From: Diospyros lotus
Taxonomy: Eukaryota > Streptophyta > Magnoliopsida > Ericales > Ebenaceae
Direction: 5' to 3'
NCBI RefSeq assembly: GCF_014633365.1
Contig: NC_068349.1
Coordinates: 15,638,753 to 15,702,752 of the forward strand
DNA length: 64,000 nt
Within the stretch, counting starts at the first letter, position 1. Every line of letters begins with the position of its first letter. The notes beneath the pieces were generated by a model, which was not told where the DNA came from, searched no databases, and saw nothing but the letters and a program-made list of their open reading frames with translations. Positions 38,601-50,231 of the stretch are shown piece after piece. A program made the position numbers and the translations under genes.

Positions 38601-40543
38601 TTGTCAAAATAACTTAAACGACTTATTTAAAAAATAAATTTAAATTAATTAATTATATAAATTATAATAATAAAATTTTTAAAATTGATTATCTATACAT
38701 GATTTCACATATTCTCCCTGACAATTAATTACCACATTTAAGATAGGGTAAAATTTAAATAAAGTAACAAAAAAATAAAATTAAAAAATAACTATTAACT
38801 GGAAAACTTAATGTTAGGATGACTTTCAAAAAATTAAGTTGTTACACAAAACCTGTTCACACTGGCAAACCAGAAACACAATTAAAATTAATTGATTGAA
38901 AACCGAAAGCCCAGTTAAACTAATTAAATAAATGATAATAATCAATTAAGTTATATATAAAATTATAACATTTAAAATTAAAAAAATAAATTAAATTAAT
39001 TAAAATATATATAAAATAAAGATAATTTAAATAATCAATAAATTATATAAATAATAATAATCAAATTTTCAAAATTGATTATCCATACATGATTTTACAT
39101 ATTCCTCTTAGAAAACTTAAAGTTAAAAAATAATTATTAATTAGAAATTTTAATCTGTTACACAAAATTCTTTTACATTAACAAACCAGAAACACAGTTA
39201 AAACTAATTGGTTGAAAATAAGAAAATATGGTTAAATTAATTAAATAAATGATAATAATTTATTAAGTTATATATAAAATTATAATAAAATAAATTTAAA
39301 TTAATTAATATATATATAAAATAAAGATAATTTAAATAATTAATTAATTATAAAAATGATAATAATCAAATTTTTGAAATTGATTATCCATACATGACCT
39401 CACATATTTTAAGAAAGTAACAAAAAAAAAGTTAAAAAATAAAATTATAAAAAATAAATTTAAATTAATTGAATTATATGTAAAATATAAATAATTTAAA
39501 TAAATAATTAATTATATAAATAATAATAATAAATTTTTTGAAATTGATTATGCATATATGACTTTACATATTCCTCCCAGTAATCAATTACGACATTTAA
39601 GATAGGTCAAATTTTTAAGAAAGCAACCAAAAAAAAAAAGTTAAAAATAAAATTATAATATTTAAGTTATATTTAAAATTATAATATTTAAATTATAAAA
39701 AATAAATTTAAACTAATTAAACTATATAAAAAAATAAAGATAATTTAAATAATCAATTAATTATATAAATGATAATAATCAAATTTTCAAAATTAATTAT
39801 CCATGATGACTTCACATATTCTTGCTATCAATAATAAAACTATAAAATATAATAAATTTTTCAAAAAATATATAACAACATATGATAAATATAAATAGCC
39901 TATACAAAATATTAATTTTGTCAAAATAACTTAAATGACTTATTTAAAATAATCTAATTTTGCTAAATAACTAATTTAACATAACCCACCAACTAATTAT
40001 TTTTCAAAATTAAGTAATAACATAAATATATATATAAGATTTGTATTTTTTTTTGCATGGTTTTGAAACTAATTAAGGGTTTTAGAGTTTTAAATGGTGG
40101 CTTTATTGAGAGAGAATGAGAGATAAATTATAGGAAATAAAATAAAAAAATTAAATTTATTTTTAAAAAAAATTACTTGGCAATCGGTATCCGATAGTAT
40201 TACTTAATATCTATAGATTTATTTCGATTTAAAAAGTTTCATTTTTTTGTAATTTATTTTAATTAAAATTTTATATTAATATTTAAGAATTAATAATATT
40301 GATTAATTCTTGTCTCTTCATATACCATACTTACACATTCTCCAAGCACTTTACAGCTAAAAATATTATCTACAGGTTCCAAGAATTACATGTTTTTCAC
40401 AAATTTAGGCTTAATTAATGATCTACAAAAATTCTATTTTGGGTAAGAAAAAAATAAACAAAACATAATAAAATATCAAAATAGAAACTAAAAATGGGCG
40501 GGAAAAGGATTTGGCGGCTGTTTTATTATAATATATATATAGA
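35680..40543 (-). mobile_element. Non-autonomous Helitron, 4.9 kb
   Basis: On the minus strand the 5' end is TCTATATATATATTATAAT preceded by A (40544). The 3' end is a hairpin with arms GTGCATC and GATGCAC that runs directly into CTAG, followed by T (35679). A 5' TC, a 3' hairpin before CTRR and insertion between A and T without duplication are the Helitron hallmarks. No Rep/helicase coding is present. The interior is AT-rich and mostly tandem repeats. Confidence 0.72.
37190..39830. repeat. AT-rich tandem array, about ten divergent units of 165-400 bp
   Basis: Units share an ordered set of words: AAAATTATAACATTTAA, then AAATTTAAATTAATTAA, then AAGATAATTTAAATAAT, then TGATTATCCATACATGAC, then TTACATATTCCTCC. 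The TTATCCATAYRTGAC word recurs near 37345, 37600, 37840, 38245, 38480, 38690, 39080, 39385, 39550 and 39800. The array fills more than half of the Helitron. Confidence 0.85.
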
Positions 40544-40966
40544 TTATTTATAATATTTATTTTTTATTTAAATTATAATATTAATTTATAGTATTAATTT
40601 TAAAATTAACTTTATAATTTTTTTCTTTCTTTTTATTTTTATTATTTTTTTTATTTTCTTTTCTTTTAAACCAAACACCAAACAGTATTCTAGTAAAATA
40701 ACAAGAAATACTAAAAATTAAATATATACAAAGAAAACTCAAAATACTAGCCAATTTTAGATCAAACACATATAAAATAATAGAAACACTATTAAATTAT
40801 GACCAATAAATGTGTGAATAAATTCTCAGATCAGCAATCTCGATTAACGACGCACTTGGCTTAGCCCTTCCTCAACTTGTTTCACTATTATTACCTCTCT
40901 TCATTGCTTGGCCCCTGGTTGGACTATAACTTGCCTTATTAGGATTCCTAGGGCATCAATTAAGAG

Positions 40967-43900
40967 TGTAACATCCTGATAATTTGGGAGTAGATAATAA
41001 TTATTAAATTCTGTATTTGAAGTAATTTTTGATTTATTGGAATTGAATAATTTAGTGAATAGTTGATAATTATTAATTATTGCATATAAGATGATTATCA
41101 AATATTTTTGAGTTTAAAGAAATGTTAATTTATTTTGGCATTAGAGAAATGGGCATGATATTGTTGGAATTGATGAGGTATAAAAGTTATTATTAAGTAA
41201 GGTGTATGTGTAAGTTTTTAGAAGTTGTGGTTTTCAATGTAATTTTTGACATCTGTATTGAGGTTGCTTTAAAATTAATTTGGTGCATATTAATGTTGAA
41301 AGAGGCAGCTAGCCCAGCTAGTCGCACGCACAAAGGACTAGCCAGGCGACCCGAGTTTGAGCTGAGAGAGGCGCGCACGCTGGAGGGAATTTTAGCTGAT
41401 TTTTCAGCCAAAACCTTGCCCAAAACGGCGTTGTTTTGGCAAGGCAGTGGGTGAATTGGGGCTGCCACATGGCAGCTGCTAGTGGTCCCCTTTCCTTTGC
41501 TTTTTAAGCCATGATTTGCAGTAGAAATCGAGGGAAATTGGGCAAGAAACAGAGAGGAAGATAGGAAGAAGAAGAAGTAGTGCGTAGAGGCCATTTTTGG
41601 GGAGAAATTCAAGATTAAATTTGGTTTAATCTAAGTTTAATTAGCCAGGTGAGTGAAAAAATGAGTATTAATAATTTCTTACGGTTAAAATTTAATTTTG
41701 GGTCCAATTTTATTAATTTTGGGAGGTTATACTATTTTGCAGCGTGTATTTATTTGATGGTGTGCGAGCATGGAAACGCTAGAAATAGCTAAATAGAGGC
41801 AAGCTCCCTTCTACTTTTGTGAGCTCTTTCCTTAAATCATTTCAGTTTCGGGTATTAGTTATACGAATCGAGGATTTTATTAGCATGAATTAATTTAAAT
41901 TAAATATGAGACTTGTTGGGGTTTTATTTGTTGTATGCCTATGGGGTATTGTGTACCCCCCATTCCTTTCGGAATGATGCCGAGCCCAACTTGGGGACTA
42001 GGTTCCTAAATGTATAGGTTTGATTATGGATTTCTTGGGCGTGAGTCGGCTAGGGCTATCGAGCAGTGGGGTAGGGGTCGGCTGTTTGGTGACATTGGAG
42101 TATACTATTGTACGACCTTGAAGTAGACCGTCGGGTGGACACTCCTAGTCATTGACCATTGACCGGTGCCGGATACTGCTGACTAGCTCTGCGATTATGT
42201 GATTTACTGCATAATTTGATATGTTGTATTACTGTTCATGGTTTAATATGCACATGGGTACGGGATGCATGTTGGGGTATTCATTTATTGAGTATGCTTG
42301 GACACAAACATATGCATCGCGTGTGGTTTACTTTGTAGGGGGAGCATGGCCTGATGCCTGGATGTATGGGCACCGGTGTATAACATTAATGCTCACTACG
42401 CCATTGCATTTTTATGTGCATTACATGGTTATCGACAGTTCACAGGTCTCGGACAGAAGGACTGTTTCGAGGGAGCCTACGGCTCAACTATTCTACAGTT
42501 CGGGTGTCGGGAGGACCGATGCAAGCATTCGGGTGATGAGAGCATCGACCCGGGATGGCGTACATAGGTATGTTGAAGATATATGTTGTTTTTTAGGGCA
42601 ACAATAGGTTGGTATGGGACTTGGCTGCCGTGTCTTGTGTGGGCCCCAAGGACTGATATGTGCTTTTATTTATGCTTTTATACTATGTTGGGCATCTCAT
42701 CGCTTGTGTGTGCTTGGGGGTTAGTGTTCTGAGGAGAGTTTATTTGTAGTGACCCATAATTAGAAATCAAATTAATTATTGGTTTAATGTGTTAATTAAT
42801 AATAAGATTAATAATATTAACAATAATAAGAATAATGAGTTAGTATAAGCAAATGAAGTAAGTGGTTGGTGTAGGACTATGTGTAAGACATGAGATATGT
42901 GAGTATATTATAATAAGGTTAAGAATTGGTGAGGGAAGTGGCGTGAGTTGCTGGAAATTAATAAAGGCAGCCTCAATTAGCATTTAAAACTAAAGTGGGA
43001 TGTTAATTTAATTGAAGATGTAGCCAGTATGGCTGTACACGCAAGGCTGGAGGTTGGCTGATTTTTTTAATTAGCCAATTGGAGTCCAAACGGCGTCGTT
43101 CCCTTAAGAGGCGGTGGCCTCCAGCAGCTGCTCCAGCGCTGCCACGTGGCGCCTCCTTCTCCTTTCATTGTAAAGCCAATTTAAGGCCGTTTTCTGCCCG
43201 ATTTTCGCTCAGTGATCAGCAAACAATTGCAGAAAAATTCCAGTGCGTTGCGACGCGAATTGGGAGATTTTGGGTGCTGAAAAATTGGATTAAAGCAACT
43301 TTAATCAACGATTTAATTATCCAGGTATGTAGAGCAGTTAGTAATTAATATTCTGTACGGTCGGAATTTCGTTTTGCGTCCAATTTTGTTAATTTTGGCA
43401 ATTAATTGGGACATTGCAGTTTGTATAATTTTTACTGCTTTTGGACCCAACGAGCCTAAGGATATCTCTGATAAGGCAAGTTCTTCTTACCTATCTCGTC
43501 GTTTCTTTCGTTGGCGATTTATTGGGCCTCCCTTTGTTTGTTTCGGCTATTAATTAATTATGAAGTTTTAAACGGTTAGTTTAAGATTTAATTTATTAAA
43601 TGGATCTCGTGGGTTTTATTCGTTGGTTGCCTACGGGGGTTTGTACCACCCCCCTGCCTGTTGGGAATGATGCCGTACTCACCCGGGGCTAGGTTCTTAG
43701 CGGTTCGGGTATTAATTGGATTTTTGGTTATTTTCTGGCTGGAGCGGTTGTGCAGTGGGGGCTAGGATCGGCGGTTCGGTGATGGAGTGACTGTCGTACG
43801 GACTACCTTAGGCCGCCGGCGAGTCTCTCCTACCCACTGACCGTTGACCGGTGCCAGGCACTGCTAACTTGCTTAGCCGTTATGTGATTATAGCATGCCT

Positions 43901-45372
43901 GCTTATATTTTATTCTCGTTGCATGGCTTGATGTGCACATGGGTACGGACTGCATGTTGGGATTATCATGATTTGGCTATGCTTGGTCACGGACATTCTA
44001 GTTGGCTAGGTTGCATCCAGCACAGGCATATGCATCGCGTGTGATTTACTATGTGGGCGGGGCATGGCCTGATGCCTGGATGTATGGGCGCCTTGTATCA
44101 CGTTGATGCTCACTACGCCATTGCATTTTATGTGCATTGCATGGCTACTGATAGTATTTAGTTCTCGGACGGGAGTACCGTTCCGAGGGAGCCTATGGCT
44201 CGGTTGTCGGGAGTACTGACGTGGATACGGGTGACGGGAGTACCGCCCCGGGACAGTGCGCACATGTTTGTTGAGGATATTGTTGCCTTTCAAGGCAGCG
44301 GCAGGTTGGTATGGGACTTGGGTGCCAGGTGTCTTGTGTGGGCCCCAAGGACCGGTATGTGCTCTTACTATACTGCACTGTTGTGTTGTAGCGTCTCATG
44401 ACTTGTGTGTACTTGTGGGGCTGTGTTTGGGATGGTCTCTTCTTTTATTTATAGCCTTTCATTTCTTATAACTTGCTGAGTCTTGCGACTCACCTTGCTT
44501 TCCATCATTCCAGGTAAGGGTAAAGCAAAGGCCGAGGGCGAGGATCGTTCCACTTAGCAGCCGGCCGCGTTGGTAAGGTGTACAGTTAGCTGCCCCCGTC
44601 ATCTCTGATGTTTTGCTAGAGTCGTTGTCTTTTATTTTTGACTGTGCCAGGTTGTCATTTGTACCTCCTATTGTTGGCACAGGGTCTGTATGTATTTTTT
44701 TTATATATACTCCATGACCGTTGTATCAGCAGGGTGCTTGTGGGCATGCATGTTTACCGTTTTGCTTTCGCTGTTAAATTTCTTATTTATGCATGCCAGG
44801 GTATTTTTGTCTTTTATCTATTCCTCTTCCCTTCTGTGAGCGCACTCGTTCGAATAGACCGGGTGATTGGGATATCCGGGCGGGGGTGCTTATATTATTA
44901 GATATGTTCAGCCTACTGCCTTTCTTTCTTTATGCTTGCTAAGTCTCTCGACTCACTTTGCTTTCCATCATTCCAGGTAGTGGCAGCGTGGGTTAAGGGC
45001 AAGGGAGTCATCATCTAGAGACAAAGTTGGTATAGTGTACAAGCAGTTCCGTCAGTCCCCGTCATTTCCCCGTCAACCCTAGTTGACTTTGATGTTTGAG
45101 AGGGATTGACTCTCTTATTTTTGACTGTGCTAGGTCATTCTTCGTGTCTCGTGTATGTCGGCATAGGAGTCTGTATTTAATTTTTATAATGTGACCGTTG
45201 TGTTAGCAGAGTACCCGTAGTGCATGCATGTGTATAGTTTAGCTTCCACTGTTTAATTCTTGTGTATGCATGCCAGGGTAGTTTCTGTCTTGTGTTTCAT
45301 TCTTTCTCCTTCCCTAGGCGCTCCCGTTCAGGTAGTACGGGTGGTTGGGATATCCGGGCGGGGGTGTTTACA
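40967..45372 (+). mobile_element. Solo LTR A (about 2.25 kb) hosting LTR B
   Basis: It starts TGTAACATCC and ends GGGGGTGTTTACA. The flanks AAGAG (40962-40966) and AGGAG (45373-45377) form a one-mismatch 5-bp duplication. The last 470 bp (44900-45372) continue the sequence broken at 42739 by LTR B. It has no internal domain. The open frame at 41193-41612, with an apparent signal peptide, lies in this LTR and matches nothing known. Confidence 0.8.
42745..44894 (+). mobile_element. LTR B, same family, nested in LTR A
   Basis: It starts TGTAGTGACCC and ends GGGGGTGCTTATA (final CA changed to TA). A perfect 5-bp duplication TTATT flanks it (42740-42744 and 44895-44899). Long stretches match LTR A, such as GTGTCTTGTGTGGGCCCCAA, GCATGGCCTGATGCCTGGAT and CTTTCCATCATTCCAGGTA. 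It is therefore a self-family insertion. 2150 bp, non-coding. Confidence 0.85.
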
Positions 45373-46485
45373 AGGAGAGTGATCGAAGACCCTACACTGA
45401 CTACAGCTCAATAGAACCCACTAATACTCCACCGGTAACCTCAAGAATTTAGGCCCCCCTAAACCATCATCAAGGCCCTGATCCAGAGTAACAAATTTGG
45501 GAAAATCTGAAGAAACATCCATCTCAATATACATTCGCACAAATCCCATTCTAGAGCAGTCATTGGTCATGAAATTCGCGTGAATGGGACACCCAAGAGC
45601 ACTCGCAACAGTGGCAATACCCTTCTCATGCCATCATTCGAGAGGGATATTAAAATTTTTAACCCATATTAGCAAGAAGGAGTGAGCTTCCTATGATAGA
45701 TCTATACCCACCTCCAAAATTTTTAAAAGCAACGGACGCCTCCCGAAATGCCAAGGCCTACAATCATAGAATCTTAGCATATTTATTTCGTTATCAAAAC
45801 AAAACAAAAAATAACTAAAGTTATTAGATAGAACCTCAATCAGACCAAAACGTTGTCATAGATGACGAGCAATAGATTGCACCACTTGGAATGGAAGACG
45901 GTTGTCGACAAAATAGCTAATTAATGTATTCTGACAATACTTCACACCCTCATTTATAACATCCTCTGGAAATCGCACTATAGGCCCATTTTCAAAAGAA
46001 TTTAATGGCAAATAATACTTTAATTTCTTAGGCATCCTAATGCCAAGAAACCTAACCAAACCAGCCCAAGAAACATTATTATTCTCATTGGGTCACATTC
46101 TTTGGGCATGCAAATCCCCTTCAGTCATGGGCTGGCCTATATCACCATTTGGATAAAGGTCTGCCAATTCGCCAACCCCCTAAGGCCTAGGACCCGCTTT
46201 ATCCGCAAGCCCCGAATGGCCTGAACCTTTAATTTAAGACCCAAAATGAATTTGGTCCCCATGAGGCCCAATACTTGCGGCATTTATTAGCCAACCCAAC
46301 TTCCTCAAATTTGGCCCAAAACCATATAAACCCATCTTTGTAGCATTGAAGCCCATATACCCCTGAGCCTGATCAATCCCCACGTGCTCAACATGCACAT
46401 GTTCTTCCATCCATCAAGCAAGACGTGGGGCCCACGATTTGATTGAGGCATCCAATCATACCCCCACTCTCATATAACTCTCTAA
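45373..46485 (-). pseudogene. LINE ORF1-like, DUF4283-type piece
   Basis: On the minus strand, SWAGLVRFLGIRMPKKLKYY begins a DUF4283-like region. It continues with LISYFVDNRLPFQVVQ, WVKNFNIPLE-W, GIATVASALGCPIHAN and RMGFVRMYIEMD. These follow the usual order of this domain in plant LINE ORF1 and zinc-knuckle proteins. It has only a few stops. The piece ends at the edge of the 40967-45372 LTR in the middle of a CCHC zinc knuckle (C-x2-C-x4-H), whose last Cys is on the far side of the insertions. Confidence 0.75.
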
Positions 46486-46500
46486 GAGTAATATTATTCA

Positions 46501-46542
46501 GGGAAATTCTATTTGCAGCCAACGTTTTACTCTTTGCAGCCA
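46501..46542 (+). repeat. Left TIR of the 7.4 kb MULE
   Basis: It starts GGGAAATTCTATTTGCAGCC and pairs with 53879-53920. A related TTGGCAGCC word follows at about 46569. Confidence 0.9.
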
Positions 46543-46847
46543 TAATTAAAATAAATTTAATAATTACTATTGGCAGCCATACTTACTACTCCTTGCAACC
46601 AACTATATTCCAAATTTACCCTCCTATACCCATACACCTCTCCGCCGCGACTCACCGTCGTTCTCAATCTTCACTTGCCTTTGACAGTTACCTACACCAC
46701 ACTCCAGTTGTCGCCTTCTCTACAGAGCCGAGTCTCTTTGCTTTGCGCTCTTGAGGTAAGTTTTACTTACATTTTTTATTGTTTGGGTTGTATCCGTGAT
46801 TTTGGGTTGAATCTAATGTGAACAACTGCAATTTTTTTGGGTTCGAT

Positions 46848-47034
46848 GGGCTGTTCGGAGGCGAGGGATGGGCTGTTCGGAGGCGAGGCCGCCTCCGAAC
46901 AACCGAGTTTTGAGTTTCGGAGGGGCGAGGTCCCCTCCGAAACTCAGCTTTCGGAGGCGGCTACCCGCCTCCGAAACCTAGGTTTCAGAGGGTTGGGCCG
47001 CTCCCGAAACCCAGGTTTCGGGAGCGGCCCAACT
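46848..47034. repeat. Palindrome array 1 (TTCGGAGGCG family)
   Basis: Four consecutive near-perfect hairpins. Arms: TGTTCGGAGGCG with 4-nt spacer; AGTTTCGGAGGGG with about 6-nt spacer; TTTCGGAGGCGG with 4-nt spacer; TTGGGCCGCTCCCGAAACC (19 bp) with 2-nt spacer CA. The block is GC-rich in an otherwise AT-rich intron. Confidence 0.9.
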
Positions 47035-47499
47035 TTCATTTTTTTAATTTTTTTTATTTTATATATTATTTTTTATAAAAATATTTAAAAAAACTTAATT
47101 TTTTAATTAAATTGTCCTAAATAATATTTTTTTATACTTAATTTTTATTTTATTTTTTATACAAATATTTGAAAAAACTAAATTTTTTAATTAAATAGTG
47201 ATAATTAAATAGGGATAATTTTTTAATTAAATAGTGCTAATATATGCTAATTAATATTTTTAATTAAATAGTGCTAATTAATATTTTTGTATACTTAATT
47301 TTTTATTAAAACTTAATTTTTTAATTAAATAGTGCTAATATATGCTAATTAATTTTTTATTTAGGTACTGGAGTTGAATAATTTAATTTTTAATACAAGT
47401 AAATATATATTTTTTAATTAATTTTTTAAATCCATTTTCCTAACTAACATATTTTATATTTTAATAATTATCATATTAACTTATATTATACATGTCCCG

Positions 47500-47640
47500 A
47501 ACTCTACGTTTCTGGAAAATTTGATTTTCTCGAACTCCAGAGTTCGGGAACGTTGGTGTTTCCCGAACTCCAGAGTTCGGGAAACACCTGCTTTCCCGAA
47601 CTCAACACCAACGTTCACGGAGTTTGGGAAACTTAAATTT
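47500..47640. repeat. Palindrome array 2 (CCCGAACTC family)
   Basis: Contains GTGTTTCCCGAACTC, spacer CA, then its exact inverse. This is nested in a larger inverted pair GAACGTTGGTGTT...AACACCAACGTTC. Two further CGAACTC/GAGTTCG pairs are present. Confidence 0.9.
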
Positions 47641-47764
47641 TTCGGATGTTTAATAATTTTTTTATCGTAATTTTTTGTATTATTTTTATGATATGATACG
47701 TGATATGTTTGTCTGTTATTTTGTAGTTAATTACTATTGTTTATTTTTGTGTTATTTTATAGAT

Positions 47765-49875
47765 ATGGTACGTGGTAGAAGAGGTGATGCTTCCTCATCT
47801 CGCCAGCCTTCTTCTCGCCAGCCTTCTTCTTCTCGAGAGCGTCCTACTGCATCAACTAGAAAAAGAAGGCGGATTGAGAGTTCTAATGAACCGCCTATTT
47901 TAGAACGAGTAGAAGAGCTAGTGACAGATTATGTGATACCAGTTCAGGAGCATCCCAACCCTAATGAAGGGGAAGCAACTGCTCAACCATCTTACTCTCA
48001 TCACGAGTCTCACCAAGAAGATGATATTTCTGAACCACTACCTGGCGGACCTACTGATACATCTATTCTAAAAAGTTTTAAAAATCATGTTGCATTTGCA
48101 ATATGGGCAGGAGAGGTAAGTAATATTAGTTTTTTTAGTATTTATCTTTATAATTTAAATAATTAGCTATTGTAATTTTTTATAATTTAAATAATTAAGT
48201 ATTTGAATTTTTTAACAGGAAAGAGGCATATTAAAATGTAGAAATCATGGCCTCAAAATTCCTGAATGGCCATTGAATAATCAGCCTCGTGTTCATGATA
48301 TTGTTATGAGCTTTAGCTTATCACCCTTGCTAGAATGTACTTATCGAAATATAAATCATGCTCTAGTTTCAGCATTTACAGAGAGATGGCAACCTGAGAC
48401 TAATACATTTCATTTGCCATTTGGAGAGTTAAGTATAACATTATATGATGTTGCTGCTATTTTGAAGATTCCAGTAACAGGAAGATCTGTATCTGTGCCT
48501 CATCATCTGACACCTAGTGAAGCTAGTGATTTATTATGTAGGTTACTTGGGGTTTCATTAGATGTAGCATCACAACAAATTAGAGAGAATCGAGGAGCAT
48601 TTGTAAAATTAGATTGGTTAAAAAAAACATTTATGCATCTACCAAATGAGGTTTCTATTGAAGAGATTGAACATATTAGTAGAGCATATCTGTTGTTTTT
48701 ATTAGGTTGTACTTTATTTGTGGACAAGAGTGGGACATTAGTTTCAGTAGCATATTTGACGTTATTAGAAGATTTAAGTATGATCAATAATTATGCATGG
48801 GGAGCTGGGTGTCTTGCATATTTATATCGATAGCTCGGCATTGCTACTAGACGAGAGGTGAAGAGTATTGCTGGATATCTTACCTTACTTGAGGTAATTA
48901 TTTTAATTTCATAATTTTATATCATATATTTATATATATTTAACATAATTATTCATATTAAATTTACAGGCATGGGTGTACGAGCATTTCCCTTTTATTA
49001 GAATTAGATGTAACTTGTTATATAGTGAAGATAAGCCACGAGCTCTCCGTTGGATACCTGTTCGCGATACTGATTCTTTACAATCTATTAGGGAGCAGCT
49101 TGATGATTTATCACCGGACGAGGTATTTATCATATATATGATTTGTAAGTTAATTAATATATTATAAAATTAAATTTTAAACTAAATAATATTTACAGTT
49201 GATTTGGACGCTGTATCGGAGGGTTCAGGCACACCATCCATTTCCAGAAATTACATTTTTCTCATGTTGTCTAAAATGTGGAAATATTATAGAACCATAT
49301 CATCCTGAGAGAGTTTTGCGACAATTTAGGTATGTACAAACTATTCCTCCACCCCCATTATCACCTGTGGAAGCTAAGCGGGGTCCGGCTACGGCTTTAT
49401 ATCGGGTAATTTATACATTTGTTGATGATATGTGGAATCGATGGGATATGCATTTATTACCACCACGTAGACGTGGTAAATATTCTAAATTTCCATGGCA
49501 TTTTACACCTGAATATTTAACATGGTATGGAACTATTACACATCCGATTATACAAAATCCTGTACATCGATCCAGTTTTGATAGAGGTGCAGAAGATATG
49601 CTCTTGCTTGCTGAATCAGTAAGTTTTTAAATTATATTTAAGTTATTATTGAATTTAATTTATTTAAATTAAAAAAATTAATATAATTATTTTTATTTTT
49701 ATTTCAGCGTAATCGACTAGCATTATATGTTATCCAGCAGACGATTTCAAGTAGTGAGCCTGTATCTGCTGATGTATGGAGAGAGACATGTCTTGAGGTG
49801 AATCGCATTCTAGGCTCTCGGCATCCTTCTGATAATATTGAAGCGTCCACGTCTCGTACATCTCTGCAAAGATAG
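47765..49875 (+). pseudogene. Plant mobile domain (PMD/MAIN-like) gene in the MULE, one stop codon
   Basis: Five exons with GT/AG borders, all in phase 0: 47765-48115, 48219-48893, 48970-49122, 49199-49618 and 49708-49875 (TAG stop 49873-49875), giving 588 codons. The start follows a splice acceptor. Residues 1-90 are Ser/Gln-rich with a basic KRRR patch, a possible nuclear signal. The PMD (PF10536) begins in exon 2 with RNHGLKIPEWP, then FHLPFGELSITLYDVAAILK, WLKKTF, YLLFLLGCTLFVDKSG, WGAGCLAYLYR, and later LYRRVQAHHPFPEI. Residue 322 is TAG (48831-48833) where PMD relatives usually have Gln after LYR. That is one C-to-T step from CAG. Free PMD proteins such as MAIN and MAIL1 are nuclear and act in silencing and genome stability; here the gene is TE-borne, so its role is unknown. 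Confidence 0.92.
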
Positions 49876-50231
49876 TTCACTTCGTACTATAGCTTGTTTA
49901 TAGTTTATTTATAACATCGAGTTGCTTGTAATTGTTATTTATAGTTGTAATTCGTAAACTATAATTTTGAATTATGTATAACTTGTGATAATATTTTATT
50001 TTAATATTTATTAGTAAATTTTATTATGATTTATGTAATTTTAATACCATTTACACAAAAATTAACAGAATAAATTAATAGAAGAAAAAAATATAACTTT
50101 GTACAATTTTCACACTTTTAACAATATAAAGAAATATTACAAACATATAATATAAAACATACATATTCGTCATTCATAGGTAAATCAAAAATATATAATG
50201 TAAAGCATACATATTGATCATTGCTAATTCA

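Larger units (their letters stand above)
34350..40956 (-). mobile_element. LTR-like insertion (about 1.7 kb) hosting a Helitron
   Basis: The edges read TGATGTGCCTAAAATG on the left and CTAGGGCATCA on the right, an inverted TGATG/CATCA pair. CAATT occurs at both edges (34345-34349 and 40957-40961). It overlaps the terminal T and CA, so exact borders are uncertain by one or two bases. The phrase GTATCGTTCCCACGGGAAC at about 34410 is typical of plant gypsy LTR/leader sequence. Without the Helitron it is about 1.74 kb and non-coding. It splits the LINE next to its zinc knuckle. Confidence 0.55.
46756..47762 (+). other. Candidate 5' UTR intron of the PMD gene
   Basis: A donor GAG|GTAAGT at 46755/46756 and an acceptor TTTTATAG ending at 47762 frame an intron two bases before the PMD start codon. 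The exon would begin somewhere in 46600-46755. Both left palindrome arrays lie inside it. Inferred from splice consensus only. Confidence 0.5.

Noticed and set aside
37190..39830. Possible CRISPR-like or centromeric array
   Set aside because: Units are long, divergent and irregular, lie inside a Helitron in a plant genome, and lack repeat-spacer structure.
34349..40958. TGATG...CATCA as exact LTR borders
   Set aside because: The adjacent pentamers GCAAT and ATTAA do not match; CAATT at both edges fits better but trims the canonical ends, so borders are given as approximate.
41193..41612. Minus-strand frame of 139 codons with an apparent signal peptide
   Set aside because: It lies inside solo LTR A, has no homologue I recognise, and its composition follows the LTR.
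42221..42607. 128-codon plus-strand frame
   Set aside because: Spans the LTR A body, and a decayed version occurs in LTR B; repeat sequence, not a gene.
47675..47764. Upstream in-frame extension of the PMD reading frame
   Set aside because: It precedes a clear splice acceptor (TTTTATAG) and is hydrophobic junk; the ATG at 47765 directly follows the acceptor.
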